From the NCBI GenBank assembly GCA_958369755.1, contig CATXJC010000005.1:1-61441 (forward strand): a stretch of 61,441 nucleotides of DNA, read 5' to 3'. Position 1 is the first letter of the stretch; every line of letters begins with the position of its first letter. This DNA comes from an uncultured Prevotella sp. GTDB taxonomy: Bacteria; Bacteroidota; Bacteroidia; Bacteroidales; Bacteroidaceae. A model generated the notes under the pieces. The model had not been told where the DNA came from. It did no database searches and worked only from the letters and a program-made list of their open reading frames with translations. Shown piece by piece: positions 40,256-49,620 of this stretch. Position numbers and translations under genes: made by a program.

Positions 40256-40288
40256 TTTGGTAGTTTCATTTTATTTGCTTACCTTTGC
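40256..40288 (+). promoter_or_regulatory. Promoter of ilvC
   Basis: TTTG at 40256-40259, 20-nt spacer, TACCTTTGC at 40280-40288. The 150-nt leader has AGAGCC/GGCTCT arms and a GCGGCT/AGCCGC hairpin near 40401-40424. Confidence 0.85.
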
Positions 40289-40444
40289 ACTCAGAAAATA
40301 TAAATAAACCCAGAGCCGCCTTCTTGGATAGGGGGTGGACGGATCAAACAGGCTCTCTTTGGATAAGAATACAGCTCGCATCCGTATGGACAAGTATAAC
40401 CCGCGGCTCCACAAACGGCAAGCCGCACAAAAAAAATAAAAATT

Positions 40445-41488
40445 ATGGCAGAAATGAATTTCGGTGGCGTAATGGAAACTGTTGTCACCAGTCATGAATT
40501 TTCATTGGAGAAAGCACGTGAAGTATTGAAGAACGAAACAATTGCAGTTATCGGTTATGGTATCCAGGGTCCTGGTCAGGCTTGTAACCTTCGCGATAAT
40601 GGTTTCAACGTCATCGTCGGACAGCGTCAGGGTAAGACCTACGAGAAGTGTCTGAAGGATGGTTGGGTTCCTGGTAAGACATTGTTCTCTATCGAGGAAG
40701 CTGCTGAAAAGGGTACTATCATCTGTATGTTGCTTTCTGATGCCGGTCAGATTGCATGCTGGCCAAAGATTAAGCCACACCTCACAGCAGGTAAGACTTT
40801 GTATTATTCACATGGTTTCGCTATCAACTGGAGCGATCGCACAGGCGTTGTTCCACCTAAGGATATTGATGTTATCATGGTTGCACCTAAGGGTTCTGGT
40901 ACTTCTCTCCGCACTATGTTCTGCGAGGGTCGTGGTTTGAACTGCTCTTACGCTGTATACCAGGATGCATCTGGCAAGGCAGAGGAGAAGACTATTGCCT
41001 TCGGTATCGGTATCGGTGCCGGTTATTTGTTCAAGACAACATTCCAGCGTGAGGCTACTTCTGACCTCACAGGTGAGCGTGGCTCATTGATGGGTGCAAT
41101 TGAGGGATTGTTGGAGGCACAGTATGACGTGCTCCGCGAGAATGGTCACTCTCCATCTGAGGCTTTCAACGAGACTGTTGAGGAGCTCACACAGAGCCTT
41201 GGCCCTCTCTTCGGTGCTAAGGGTATGGATTGGATGTATGCTAACTGTTCAACAACAGCTCAGCGTGGTGCTCTTGACTGGGCTCCTCGTTTCCGTGAGG
41301 CTATCAAGCCTGTAATGGAGTGGTTGTACTACTCTGTAAAGACTGGTAACGAGGCTCAGATTTCTATCGACAAGAACTCTCAGGCTGATTACCGCGAGAA
41401 GTTGAACGCTGAACTCGAGGCTATGCGCAACAAGGAAATGTGGCAGGCTGGTGTTACAGTTCGTAAACTTCGCCCTGAGAATAACTAA
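40445..41488 (+). CDS. ilvC: Ketol-acid reductoisomerase
   Basis: The 347-residue class I enzyme isomerises and reduces acetolactate to dihydroxyisovalerate. The N-terminal Rossmann motif is GYGIQGPGQACNLRDNG. The knotted C-terminal domain carries metal ligands in DLTGERGSLMGAIEGLLEAQYD and the usual Glu residues. Codon use is A/T-richer than in ilvD-ilvB, as in the OmpA-family gene, suggesting strong expression. It has its own promoter. Confidence 0.97.
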   Translation: MAEMNFGGVMETVVTSHEFSLEKAREVLKNETIAVIGYGIQGPGQACNLRDNGFNVIVGQRQGKTYEKCLKDGWVPGKTLFSIEEAAEKGTIICMLLSDAGQIACWPKIKPHLTAGKTLYYSHGFAINWSDRTGVVPPKDIDVIMVAPKGSGTSLRTMFCEGRGLNCSYAVYQDASGKAEEKTIAFGIGIGAGYLFKTTFQREATSDLTGERGSLMGAIEGLLEAQYDVLRENGHSPSEAFNETVEELTQSLGPLFGAKGMDWMYANCSTTAQRGALDWAPRFREAIKPVMEWLYYSVKTGNEAQISIDKNSQADYREKLNAELEAMRNKEMWQAGVTVRKLRPENN

Positions 41489-41512
41489 TTTTTTTCTCGT
41501 ACATAATGTTGA

Positions 41513-41548
41513 AAAGGGAATGGCCCGAGAGGTGTCGTTCCCTTTTTT
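41513..41548 (+). terminator. Terminator of ilvC
   Basis: AAAGGGAA (41513-41520) with TTCCCTTT (41538-41545) and a T run. Confidence 0.7.
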
Positions 41549-41570
41549 CTGTTTATATGGGGGTATAAGT

Positions 41571-41636
41571 TGCTGGCATATACAAATCTCGCTGCTGGCG
41601 TATGCGAAATCCCAATGCTGGCATATACAAAAAGCC
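41571..41636. repeat. 22-23 bp tandem repeat TGCTGGC(A/G)TAT(A/G)C(A/G)AA
   Basis: Three units start at 41571, 41593 and 41616. The last is followed by palindromic arms, CCTGAA...AAAAGC...GCTTTT...TTCAGG, up to about 41688. That second part may terminate the leftward recQ transcript. Confidence 0.8.
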
Positions 41637-41697
41637 CTGAAAAGGCAAAAGCATCTCTCTTCTGAAAAGCTTTTACTCCTTCAGGACTTATAAGATA

Positions 41698-43611
41698 TTA
41701 GGGCTTCATTTCCGGTTTCGGTTCAAGCCGGATTTCATCTTCCTCAACATTCATCATATTCTCCACAACCATTTCTTCAAGAACTGCAGCCATATCTTCT
41801 GAATCATATTTCAGTTGGTTTAGTTCTGTAATGTCATGTGGCTTTCCGTCTTTCAGCAAGTCTAGAATTTCTGATATAATAGTTTGCTTCTGGGGTATTT
41901 TGTGGTCTATGCAGACATCACATATCCCGCAGTCGTCCTTCATTTTCGTTTTTTCGCCAAAATAACTCAGAAGCTGGCGCGAACGGCAGATGCTGTCGTT
42001 CTTTGCATAACTGATAATGCTCTTGATGTGGGCAGTAAACTGTTTCTTGCGTACTTCCCATACCTCCTCAGGGATGATAACTCTGAAACCATCTTCCCTA
42101 GGACGCGTGTAGCTGATATAAGGTGTCTTGCGGCGGGGAATGAAGTCGATGATGTGGCGGGCACTCAGATTTTTCAGAATCATGTATACCTGCTGACGGT
42201 TTAGTTCGCTTACACGCTCTATCAGCGACTCATCAATGTAAACATAGTCGGTAAACAGACCGCCGTAATTACGCAGAAGCCCCGTAATAACAGACTCTTC
42301 CTTCTCCGAAACATTCTCTAGCAGATAGAGATCATTTCGGCTGATGTTAAATCTGATTCTTGCTTTTCCGTCAGGATTGTCCTCGTAGTGGATATAGCCT
42401 GAGCGCTCCAGAATGCGCAGAGCCGAGTCTACGCGAGTAGGGAAGTACTTGTAGGTGAAGCAGAACTTCTCTATCTCGAACATGAAAGTCTGTCCCATTC
42501 CGCTTCCAACTGCCACCTGGAAAAAGTAAGCAAGATGCTCGTATACGTCTTTGATGAATTCTTTATCTGGGAAGGTTTCGTCTATGCGTTTCATGAGTTT
42601 GTTTTCATCGCTCTGGTTGTAGAGCAGCACAGCATAAGCCTTTTCGCCGTCTCTTCCGCCTCGACCCGCCTCTTGAAAATAGGCTTCCAGTGAGTCTGGA
42701 CAATCTATATGAATTACCATTCTCACATCTGACTTGTCTATTCCCATGCCGAAAGCATTGGTTGCTACCATTACCCTTATCTCGTCATTTTGCCAGTTTT
42801 TCTGTCGGATATCCTTCACGTCGGAATCCAGTCCGGCATGGTAAAATGTAGCAGAAATACCTTGTTTGTTCAGAAGTTCTGCCATCTCCTTGGTTCGTTT
42901 TCGGCTTCTCGCGTAAATGATTGCTGAGCCTTGGGTACACTGTAGGATATGAACCATTTCGGTCAACTTGTCGTTGGTGGTGCGCACCACATAGGCAAGA
43001 TTCTTGCGGGCAAAACTCATTTTAAATACGTTTTGCTTCTTGAAGTGAAGCTGGTTCTGGATATCTTCTACTACATCGGGAGTGGCCGTAGCCGTAAGAG
43101 CAAGGACTGGTACACCGGGCTTCATATCTCTTATTTTTGCAATTTCGAGGTAAGACGGGCGGAAATCGTAACCCCACTGGCTGATGCAGTGAGCTTCATC
43201 TACCGTGATGAAACTCACCGGAATGTGGCGCAGTTTAGTTTGGAACAATTCTGAAGAAAGACGTTCTGGTGAAACATACAGAAACTTGATTTCACCGAAA
43301 ATACAATTTTCCAATATTCGGAGAATCTCTTGGCGCGACAATCCTGTGTAGATGGCTTCAGCCAGGATGTTGCGGGCTTTGAGATGCTGTACCTGATCCT
43401 TCATCAGCGCAATGAGTGGAGTTACCACAATGCAGACGCCCTTTTGGGCAAGGGCTGGAACCTGGAAGGTGATGGATTTACCGCCACCTGTAGGCATAAG
43501 ACCGAGGGTATCCTCACCTCGGGCTATACTTTCGATGATGTCTCGTTGTATGCCGCGAAAGTCAGGATACCCCCAATATGTACGTAGTATTTCTTGATAT
43601 TTATCTGCCAT
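41698..43611 (-). CDS. recQ: RecQ-family ATP-dependent DNA helicase
   Basis: The 637-residue superfamily 2 helicase has Walker A MPTGGGKSITFQ, DEAH box VDEAHCISQWGYDFRP, the ATATP motif and motif VI FQEAGRGGRDG. A zinc-binding module follows (CRSRQLLSYFG...DDCGICDVC, four Cys) and a winged-helix region. The HRDC domain of E. coli RecQ is absent; the tail is a short acidic segment. It unwinds recombination and repair intermediates. It lies downstream of recJ on the same strand, and the two act together in RecF-pathway resection. Confidence 0.93.
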   Translation of the reverse strand: MADKYQEILRTYWGYPDFRGIQRDIIESIARGEDTLGLMPTGGGKSITFQVPALAQKGVCIVVTPLIALMKDQVQHLKARNILAEAIYTGLSRQEILRILENCIFGEIKFLYVSPERLSSELFQTKLRHIPVSFITVDEAHCISQWGYDFRPSYLEIAKIRDMKPGVPVLALTATATPDVVEDIQNQLHFKKQNVFKMSFARKNLAYVVRTTNDKLTEMVHILQCTQGSAIIYARSRKRTKEMAELLNKQGISATFYHAGLDSDVKDIRQKNWQNDEIRVMVATNAFGMGIDKSDVRMVIHIDCPDSLEAYFQEAGRGGRDGEKAYAVLLYNQSDENKLMKRIDETFPDKEFIKDVYEHLAYFFQVAVGSGMGQTFMFEIEKFCFTYKYFPTRVDSALRILERSGYIHYEDNPDGKARIRFNISRNDLYLLENVSEKEESVITGLLRNYGGLFTDYVYIDESLIERVSELNRQQVYMILKNLSARHIIDFIPRRKTPYISYTRPREDGFRVIIPEEVWEVRKKQFTAHIKSIISYAKNDSICRSRQLLSYFGEKTKMKDDCGICDVCIDHKIPQKQTIISEILDLLKDGKPHDITELNQLKYDSEDMAAVLEEMVVENMMNVEEDEIRLEPKPEMKP

Positions 43612-43726
43612 TTTTTGAAACTTTTGCCCTTGCAGATTTCGATGCTTTTGCGTCCTGACGGATTTGCTCTACAAATCCGTGTAATCCGAGTAATCAGTGC
43701 CTAATCCATGCATAGGGCTAAGTACC

Positions 43727-45448
43727 TCATCCTTCGTTTGGACGGATGTCTTCTATCTGAAGTTGAACTTGGTTTTTCTTAAAAATATTCTCTTCTATGG
43801 TGAAGGCTATGTCGAAACTTCGCTTACTCTTGATGTAGCGGGCAGCTGCACTCTGACCGAAAGCGATGCCGTTTAAGACCGTGCTCGATTTTGAGTCTAC
43901 CAGTTCCAACTTGATGTGTTCCTGTTCTCTGCCCACCACCTTGCTGGTACCATAATCATATACCCGGTTGGTGCAGAAAATAGGTTTCTGGTTACATGGA
44001 CCGAAAGGAGAGAAGCGCTTCAAGTCGGCCTGCAGATGCTTGGTAATGTCTTTAAAGTCTATTTCAGCATCTATGTTGAGCATCGGTTCTGTCTGTTGAG
44101 GCGAAATATGCTCTTCTACATAATGCTGGAACCTGTCTCTGAACTCTCTAACCTTATCCCACTTCAAGGTAAGTCCGGCAGCATAGGTATGACCACCGAA
44201 ATTGAGCAGGAGGTCACGGCAACTCTTGATGGCTGAGTAGATGTCAAATCCCGTTACGCTACGTGCTGAACCTGTAGCCATATCACCATCCCGGGTCAGA
44301 ACAATGGTAGGGCGGAAGTAGATTTCGGTGAGTCGGGAAGCAACAATGCCAATGACTCCCTTTTTCCAGCCTTCATCATAGAGCACGATGCTGGAATTGT
44401 GTTTCATGCTTTCCAAACGCGATACGATGCCGTTGGCTTCTTCAGTCATCTGCTTGTCTATGTCTTTGCGCTGCTCATTGTACTCATTGATGTGTCTGGC
44501 CATGCGCAGGGCTGAGGAATAGTCTCTTTCTACCAGCAGATCTACGCTCAGCTTGCCGTTCTCCATTCTGCCTGAAGCATTGATACGGGGACCAATCTTG
44601 AACACAATATCGCTCATAGAGAGCTCGCGTCCGTTCAGTCCGCAGATGTCGATGATGGATTTCAGACCGATACTTGGATTGGTATTCAGCAACTTAAGAC
44701 CATGAAAAGCGAGTATTCTGTTCTCATCTACCACCGGCACAATGTCGGCAGCAATACTCACGGCGCAGAAGTCGAGCAGAGGAATGAGCCTGGAGAACGG
44801 AATGTTGTTGTTCTTGGCAAAAGCCTGCATAAACTTGAATCCTACACCGCATCCGCAGAGATGCTTGAATGGGAATGGATCGTCAGGACGCTTCGGATTG
44901 AGTATGGCCACAGCAGGTGGCATCACATCGTCAGGAACGTGATGGTCGCAGATAATGAAGTCTATTCCTAGACTTTTGGCATATTCTATCTCCTGAATAG
45001 CCTTGATTCCGCAGTCTAGAATAATAATCAGTTTTACACCAGTCTGATGAGCAAAATCTATTCCTTTCTTGCTCACTCCGTAACCTTCGTCGTAGCGGTC
45101 GGGAATGTAGTAGTCGATGTTTGAATAGAATTGCTGCAAGAATTTGTACACCAGGGCAACGGCGGTGCATCCGTCTACGTCATAGTCTCCGTAAACAAGG
45201 ATACGTTCCTTTCTACCCATAGCATCGTTCAGGCGGTCTACGGCAATATCCATGTCTTTCATCAGGAATGGATTGATGAGATCTGAGAGTTGTGGACGGA
45301 AGAACCGTTTGGCTGCAGACTCTGTCGTAATCTCGCGCTTGATGAGCAAATGGGCAAGAACTGGGCTCATATTTAGCTTGGCGCCTAATTCTTCAGCTGC
45401 TTTTTGCTGTTCAGGTGTTGGTGATTCGTAATTCCATTTAAAATGCAT
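43727..45448 (-). CDS. recJ: Single-stranded-DNA exonuclease RecJ
   Basis: The 573-residue DHH-family nuclease has motif I LVYGDYDVDGCTAVALVY, the DHH motif IICDHHVPDD, then HLCGCGVGFKFMQ, and the DHHA1 region with FGGHTYAAGLTL. It degrades ssDNA 5' to 3' with RecQ. A -7 box lies about 20 nt upstream. The 115-nt gap to recQ suggests an operon. Confidence 0.95.
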   Translation of the reverse strand: MHFKWNYESPTPEQQKAAEELGAKLNMSPVLAHLLIKREITTESAAKRFFRPQLSDLINPFLMKDMDIAVDRLNDAMGRKERILVYGDYDVDGCTAVALVYKFLQQFYSNIDYYIPDRYDEGYGVSKKGIDFAHQTGVKLIIILDCGIKAIQEIEYAKSLGIDFIICDHHVPDDVMPPAVAILNPKRPDDPFPFKHLCGCGVGFKFMQAFAKNNNIPFSRLIPLLDFCAVSIAADIVPVVDENRILAFHGLKLLNTNPSIGLKSIIDICGLNGRELSMSDIVFKIGPRINASGRMENGKLSVDLLVERDYSSALRMARHINEYNEQRKDIDKQMTEEANGIVSRLESMKHNSSIVLYDEGWKKGVIGIVASRLTEIYFRPTIVLTRDGDMATGSARSVTGFDIYSAIKSCRDLLLNFGGHTYAAGLTLKWDKVREFRDRFQHYVEEHISPQQTEPMLNIDAEIDFKDITKHLQADLKRFSPFGPCNQKPIFCTNRVYDYGTSKVVGREQEHIKLELVDSKSSTVLNGIAFGQSAAARYIKSKRSFDIAFTIEENIFKKNQVQLQIEDIRPNEG

Positions 45449-45472
45449 TTTAATTATTTTTTATTTCTGCCC

Positions 45473-45481
45473 CCAAAGTTA
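45473..45481 (-). promoter_or_regulatory. -7 box of recJ-recQ
   Basis: TAACTTTGG on the minus strand, about 25 nt from the recJ ATG. Confidence 0.65.
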
Positions 45482-45600
45482 CGAAAATAAAATGACAAAA
45501 GGAAATGTTTAGGGAGGAATTTTATTAAATTACCTAGAAATAAGTAAAAATAAGACTTGTTGGCAACCCAAAATAAGTGAATAAGAGATTTTCTTGGCAA

Positions 45601-45633
45601 CAAAAAAGGCAGCAAACTCATCGGTTTGCTGCC
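45601..45633 (-). terminator. Terminator of the C1 peptidase gene
   Basis: GGCAGCAAAC - loop - GTTTGCTGCC, a perfect 10-bp stem. On the minus strand it is followed by TTTTTTG. Confidence 0.9.
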
Positions 45634-45713
45634 CCTTGAATATTTTTGTTTAGGAGAATGTCCATAGAAAACCTATAGACTGTTAACTATAACTTTTAAC
45701 TATTAAAACTCTC

Positions 45714-46925
45714 CTAGATTCCGAGCTTCTTGCGGATGTCCTTAGGAAGGGCGTTCTTGTTAACCATGAAGTCCATAGTCTTGTAAGCTACGAAAGCCTT
45801 GGTCATGTACCAGGTTCCCTTGTAGTCACCATACTCGCCCCAAGAGTTCTTAACCATGTAGTACTCCTTGCCGTTCTGATCCTTAGCGATACCGTAGATG
45901 TGCATACCGTGGTCATCAGTTGTCTCCCAATTGTCGAATGCTTCCTGACGCATAGCCTGTGTAGGAACAATCTCAGGAGCATTTACGCCGAGAGAATCAA
46001 ACTTCTCCTTCTTCTCGTCCTTAGAGAGTTTGAACCAATGGTCAGCATCTGTACCGGCCATAGAGCGAACCTTCTTTACGTCGTAAGCGATACCGAGACC
46101 CTTGCGAGTGAAACCATCTTCTGTTACGTCACCGCCCCAAGCTACTGTGTAACCGTTGTTTACAGCGTTGTCGATGATCTTGCAGATGTCTTCCATAGGA
46201 ACGTTGTAACTCAAAGGCCAGCGCCAGTTATCCTGTACCTCAACAGCAAACTTGCTCCACATTGGGTGGTGGGTGTAGCTGGTAATGGTTACATAATCAT
46301 CAAGATTCAAACCGAGGCTCTGGCAGAAGCTCTGTGGAGTATACTGCTTGCCCTCGTATGTAAACTTCTCAGGAGCCTTACCGATGTAAGAGTCGATGAT
46401 GCCCTGAAGACCGCTCTTCCAGGCTGGAGAAAGCTTCTTAGCTGTGCTCTTTGCTACTGCCTCTACGTATGGAGTCATTACATTGAAGAACTCACCGAAG
46501 TTAGCCAAAGAGTCACCTGTCAATGAACCTGGTGCAGGCATGGCAGACTCAGGTACAATACCATAGTGCTGCAAAGCATAGAGTACATCGTAGGCGCTAC
46601 CACCCTCAGAGAAGCTCACGTCGCCGTGCATTCTTACAGCCACTGTGGCGCGGTCCATATAAGTCTTGTTGGCTACGAACATTTCGCTGAGGTCGTAGGT
46701 CTTGCCTGTCTTCTTCAAGATTTCGCTCTCGAAGTAGCTGAGGGTAGAGTAAGCCCAGCACGTACCACTGCGGTTCTGGTCCTTGATGCTAGTGATAGGA
46801 TTCTGCTTTACTACAGTAAATACAGGTTTGTTCTTTGCTACTTCTGCAGAGTCTGCAGCTTTCTTCGCATTTGCTCCTGTGGCTACCAAAGCCATCAAGG
46901 CTGCAACAATCATAGTTTTCTTCAT
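45714..46925 (-). CDS. Exported C1B (bleomycin hydrolase-like) cysteine aminopeptidase
   Basis: The 403-residue protein has a signal peptide (1-20). The papain-fold triad is readable: Gln50 and Cys56 in KDQNRSGTCWAYS, His342 in DDHGMHIYG and Asn360 in MVKNSWGEYG. Bleomycin hydrolase/PepC relatives are usually cytosolic; the signal sequence here implies periplasmic peptide processing. Co-directional after pepP (83-nt gap), so the two peptidases may share a transcript. Confidence 0.9.
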   Translation of the reverse strand: MKKTMIVAALMALVATGANAKKAADSAEVAKNKPVFTVVKQNPITSIKDQNRSGTCWAYSTLSYFESEILKKTGKTYDLSEMFVANKTYMDRATVAVRMHGDVSFSEGGSAYDVLYALQHYGIVPESAMPAPGSLTGDSLANFGEFFNVMTPYVEAVAKSTAKKLSPAWKSGLQGIIDSYIGKAPEKFTYEGKQYTPQSFCQSLGLNLDDYVTITSYTHHPMWSKFAVEVQDNWRWPLSYNVPMEDICKIIDNAVNNGYTVAWGGDVTEDGFTRKGLGIAYDVKKVRSMAGTDADHWFKLSKDEKKEKFDSLGVNAPEIVPTQAMRQEAFDNWETTDDHGMHIYGIAKDQNGKEYYMVKNSWGEYGDYKGTWYMTKAFVAYKTMDFMVNKNALPKDIRKKLGI

Positions 46926-47008
46926 GAATTCTTTTCTCTTTATATTAATGTTCTTGTTATATCTTCTCTCTGATTCCTTTTTCTGAAATGATTTCTCTTT
47001 CAGGAATT

Positions 47009-48415
47009 TTATTCCTTGTTGGCTGCCATGAACTCCTCAACATCTTTTGGATGATAAGGTATGCGGTCTTTGCCCAGGAATCTGCAACTATCTTTGGTGA
47101 TGAGTACATCGTCCTCAATTCGGATACCACCGAAATCTTTATAGGTCTCAATCTTGTCGAAGTTGAGGAATTCTGCACAGTGACCGGATGCCTTCCAGTC
47201 GTCGATGAGGGCAGGGATGAAGTAAACTCCCGGCTCGTCGGTTACCACGAAACCTTCCTGCAGACGGCGACCCATACGCAGGCAGTTGGTACCGAATTGC
47301 TCCAGATTAGGGCGTACCTCTTCGTCGAAACCAACGTTAATCTGGTCGAGGTTCTCCATGTCGTGAACATCCATTCCCATCATGTGGCCCAAACCATGAG
47401 GCAGGAACATGGCGTGTGCTCCAGCCTTTACAGCCTCTTCTGTATCACCCTTTGCAAGTCCGAGTTCCTTCATGCGGTCGAAGAGCAGGCGGCAAACAGA
47501 GAAGTGTACGTCAGCCCATTTTACGCCTGGCTTGGCTACATCCAGTGCATGGTCGTGGCATTCTTCTACAATAGAGTAGATTTCCAACTGGCGCTGGCTG
47601 AACTTTCCGCTCACCGGCATGGTGCGGGTGTTGTCTGAACAGTAGTTGTTCATAGTTTCTGCACCTGCATCACAGAGTGCCAGTCTGCCTTCTTCCAGTA
47701 CATTCATAGATGGATAACCATGCTGAATTTCACCGTGCTGACTGAAGATGGTTGGGAAACTGACCATGGCTCCGTAAGAGTGGGCAATGCCGCTTACCTG
47801 ACCTGCAACATATTTTTCTGTCACACCCGGACGTACGAGCTTCATCGCTGTGGTATGCATCTTGTATCCGATGACAGCAGCACGCTCCAATTCCTCGATT
47901 TCTTCCTGGGTCTTAGTTGAACGCATCTTCACAACAGCCTTGATGAGGTCCATGCTGGCCTCTTCTTTCTGCTGGTTAGGATGGATGCCCAGAAGGTCGA
48001 ATACCTGCAGCTTGATGTCGTAGCGGTAAGGTGGCAGAAAATGAATCTTGCGCTTCTTCGACATGGCGTCGTTGCAGATAGTCTTGAGTGTTTTCATAGG
48101 TGCTGAGTTGTGAACGCCTACCTGTGCTGCAAGATCATGAACACTGTCAACGCTTCCGTACCATACGATGTCTACGAGGTCGATGTCGTCACCAATCAGG
48201 GTTTCAATATCGTTGTCTATATCTATCACACCTACCAGACCGTCGCGCTGCAATCCGAAATAATAGAGGAATGTCGAGTCCTGACGGAAAGGGTAATATC
48301 CGTTATTAGGGAAATTACATGGTGAATTGTTATTTCCGAAAAGTATAATTACGCCGCTTTTCACAAGCTTCTTCAACTCCTGTCTGCGGCTGATGTAAGT
48401 CTCTTTGCTGAACAT
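47009..48415 (-). CDS. pepP: Xaa-Pro aminopeptidase (M24B)
   Basis: The 468-residue protein has an N-terminal creatinase-like domain (YYPFRQDSTFLYYFGLQ) and a pita-bread catalytic domain. Metal ligands are the two Asp of LCDAGAETMNNYCSDNTRTM, His of FLPHGLGHMMGMDVHD, Glu of VVTDEPGVYF and Glu of GGIRIEDDVLIT. It removes N-terminal residues before proline. It is divergent from the patatin gene, and their promoters overlap head-to-tail. Confidence 0.95.
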   Translation of the reverse strand: MFSKETYISRRQELKKLVKSGVIILFGNNNSPCNFPNNGYYPFRQDSTFLYYFGLQRDGLVGVIDIDNDIETLIGDDIDLVDIVWYGSVDSVHDLAAQVGVHNSAPMKTLKTICNDAMSKKRKIHFLPPYRYDIKLQVFDLLGIHPNQQKEEASMDLIKAVVKMRSTKTQEEIEELERAAVIGYKMHTTAMKLVRPGVTEKYVAGQVSGIAHSYGAMVSFPTIFSQHGEIQHGYPSMNVLEEGRLALCDAGAETMNNYCSDNTRTMPVSGKFSQRQLEIYSIVEECHDHALDVAKPGVKWADVHFSVCRLLFDRMKELGLAKGDTEEAVKAGAHAMFLPHGLGHMMGMDVHDMENLDQINVGFDEEVRPNLEQFGTNCLRMGRRLQEGFVVTDEPGVYFIPALIDDWKASGHCAEFLNFDKIETYKDFGGIRIEDDVLITKDSCRFLGKDRIPYHPKDVEEFMAANKE

Positions 48416-48433
48416 ATTTTTAGTATTTTACAT

Positions 48434-48494
48434 TATTTTGCTTGCAAAGTTAGCAATTATTTCCCAAAAAATACGTATCTTTGCAAGCAAAATA
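48434..48494. promoter_or_regulatory. Divergent promoter pair with 16-bp inverted repeat
   Basis: TATTTTGCTTGCAAAG (48434-48449) and its exact complement CTTTGCAAGCAAAATA (48479-48494). TAACTTTGC on the minus strand (48445-48453) serves pepP; TATCTTTGC on the plus strand (48476-48484) serves the patatin gene. With a 20-nt spacer, each -33 region falls in the other promoter's -7 region, so the two polymerases cannot bind together. Confidence 0.7.
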
Positions 48495-48623
48495 GAATAA
48501 AACGCGTAAATTTATAAATAATTAATATAAAAACGGCTTTTTGCTAGACAAAATGTAAGAAAATTGTCTATGCTGCGAGCAAAATATAATTATTTTCAGA
48601 ATTTTAAAAGCAGAGAGTGTGTT

Positions 48624-49475
48624 ATGAAATTGAATTTGAAAACAACAGGTTTGGTTCTTGAGGGAGGAGGCATGCGAGGGGTCTTCACCAGTGGGGTACT
48701 GGATGCCTTCATGAAGCATGATGTTCATTTCCCTTATACGGTGGCTGTATCGGCTGGGGCATGTAATGGCATGTCGTATATGAGCCGCCAACCTCGGCGT
48801 GCCCGTATCTCTAACATAGATTATCTGGCCCGATACCAGTATATCGGTATTCGCCATCTAGTGACTCAGGGGTGTATCTTTGACCGCAAATTGCTCTACG
48901 ATAAGTTTCCGAACCAGCTCTTGCCTTTCGATTTTGATACCTATTTTAAGTATGCCGATGGTTTCGAGATGGTTACTACCAATTGTCTTACGGGCAAGGC
49001 TATGTATCTTTCCGAGAATCATGACAGGCAGCGTGCACTGGATGTTGTGCGTGCTTCCAGCAGTTTGCCATTTGTGAGCAAGATTGTGGAAGTGGATGGC
49101 ATTCCGATGTTGGATGGTGGTATTGCTGACAGTATTCCGGTACAGCACGCCATTGACATGGGGTGGCAACACAATGTGGTTGTCCTGACTCGCAACAAAG
49201 GATGGCGTGATATGGGCAAAGACCGTAAGATACCTTATTTATATAAGAACTATCCTCGCCTGCGTGTGGCTCTGAGTCACCGTCATCGGGCTTATAACGA
49301 ACAGATCCAGCTTGTAGATGATCTGGAGGCTGCGGGTAAGATTACCTGTATCCGTCCAATCCGCCCGTTGGAAGTTGGCAGAATAGAGAAGGATACCGAT
49401 AAACTGGAACGCCTCTACGAAGAAGGTTTCATGCTGGGTGAGGCTTTCTGTGAAAAATGCGTAGAAAAAGAATAA
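48624..49475 (+). CDS. Patatin-like phospholipase
   Basis: ATG at 48624 gives 283 residues. The catalytic dyad is Ser43 in AVSAGAC (first Gly of GxSxG replaced by Ala) and Asp164 in MLDGGIADSIP. The oxyanion loop is EGGGMRGVFTSG. No signal peptide is seen. It resembles the YjjU/RssA bacterial patatins, which hydrolyse phospholipid or lysophospholipid acyl chains. It converges with trmD across a long hairpin. Confidence 0.9.
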   Translation: MKLNLKTTGLVLEGGGMRGVFTSGVLDAFMKHDVHFPYTVAVSAGACNGMSYMSRQPRRARISNIDYLARYQYIGIRHLVTQGCIFDRKLLYDKFPNQLLPFDFDTYFKYADGFEMVTTNCLTGKAMYLSENHDRQRALDVVRASSSLPFVSKIVEVDGIPMLDGGIADSIPVQHAIDMGWQHNVVVLTRNKGWRDMGKDRKIPYLYKNYPRLRVALSHRHRAYNEQIQLVDDLEAAGKITCIRPIRPLEVGRIEKDTDKLERLYEEGFMLGEAFCEKCVEKE

Positions 49476-49537
49476 TATTAATAAGGTGTAGTTGATAAAT
49501 AAGGTGTAGAGTTTTAGTATATGGCTTGAGAATGTGT

Positions 49538-49589
49538 AGAACGGTGATTTTTAGGAACGGATTACACCGTGCCTAAAAATCACCGTTCT
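49538..49589. repeat. Long perfect hairpin between convergent genes
   Basis: AGAACGGTGATTTTTAGG (49538-49555) and CCTAAAAATCACCGTTCT (49572-49589), an 18-bp perfect stem. The 16-nt loop itself contains ACGG/CCGT. It has no T run on either side. Two AATAAGGTGTAG copies precede it. It may be a transcription barrier for the patatin and trmD genes or a small mobile palindrome. Confidence 0.8.
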
Positions 49590-49620
49590 GGGTATGATAG
49601 TAATCAGCAATGATTTCTTC

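Noticed and set aside
40386..40439. 17-codon ORF in the ilvC leader as a branched-chain attenuator peptide
   Set aside because: It has one Leu and no Val or Ile run, and no terminator lies between it and ilvC. It may still be an upstream ORF.
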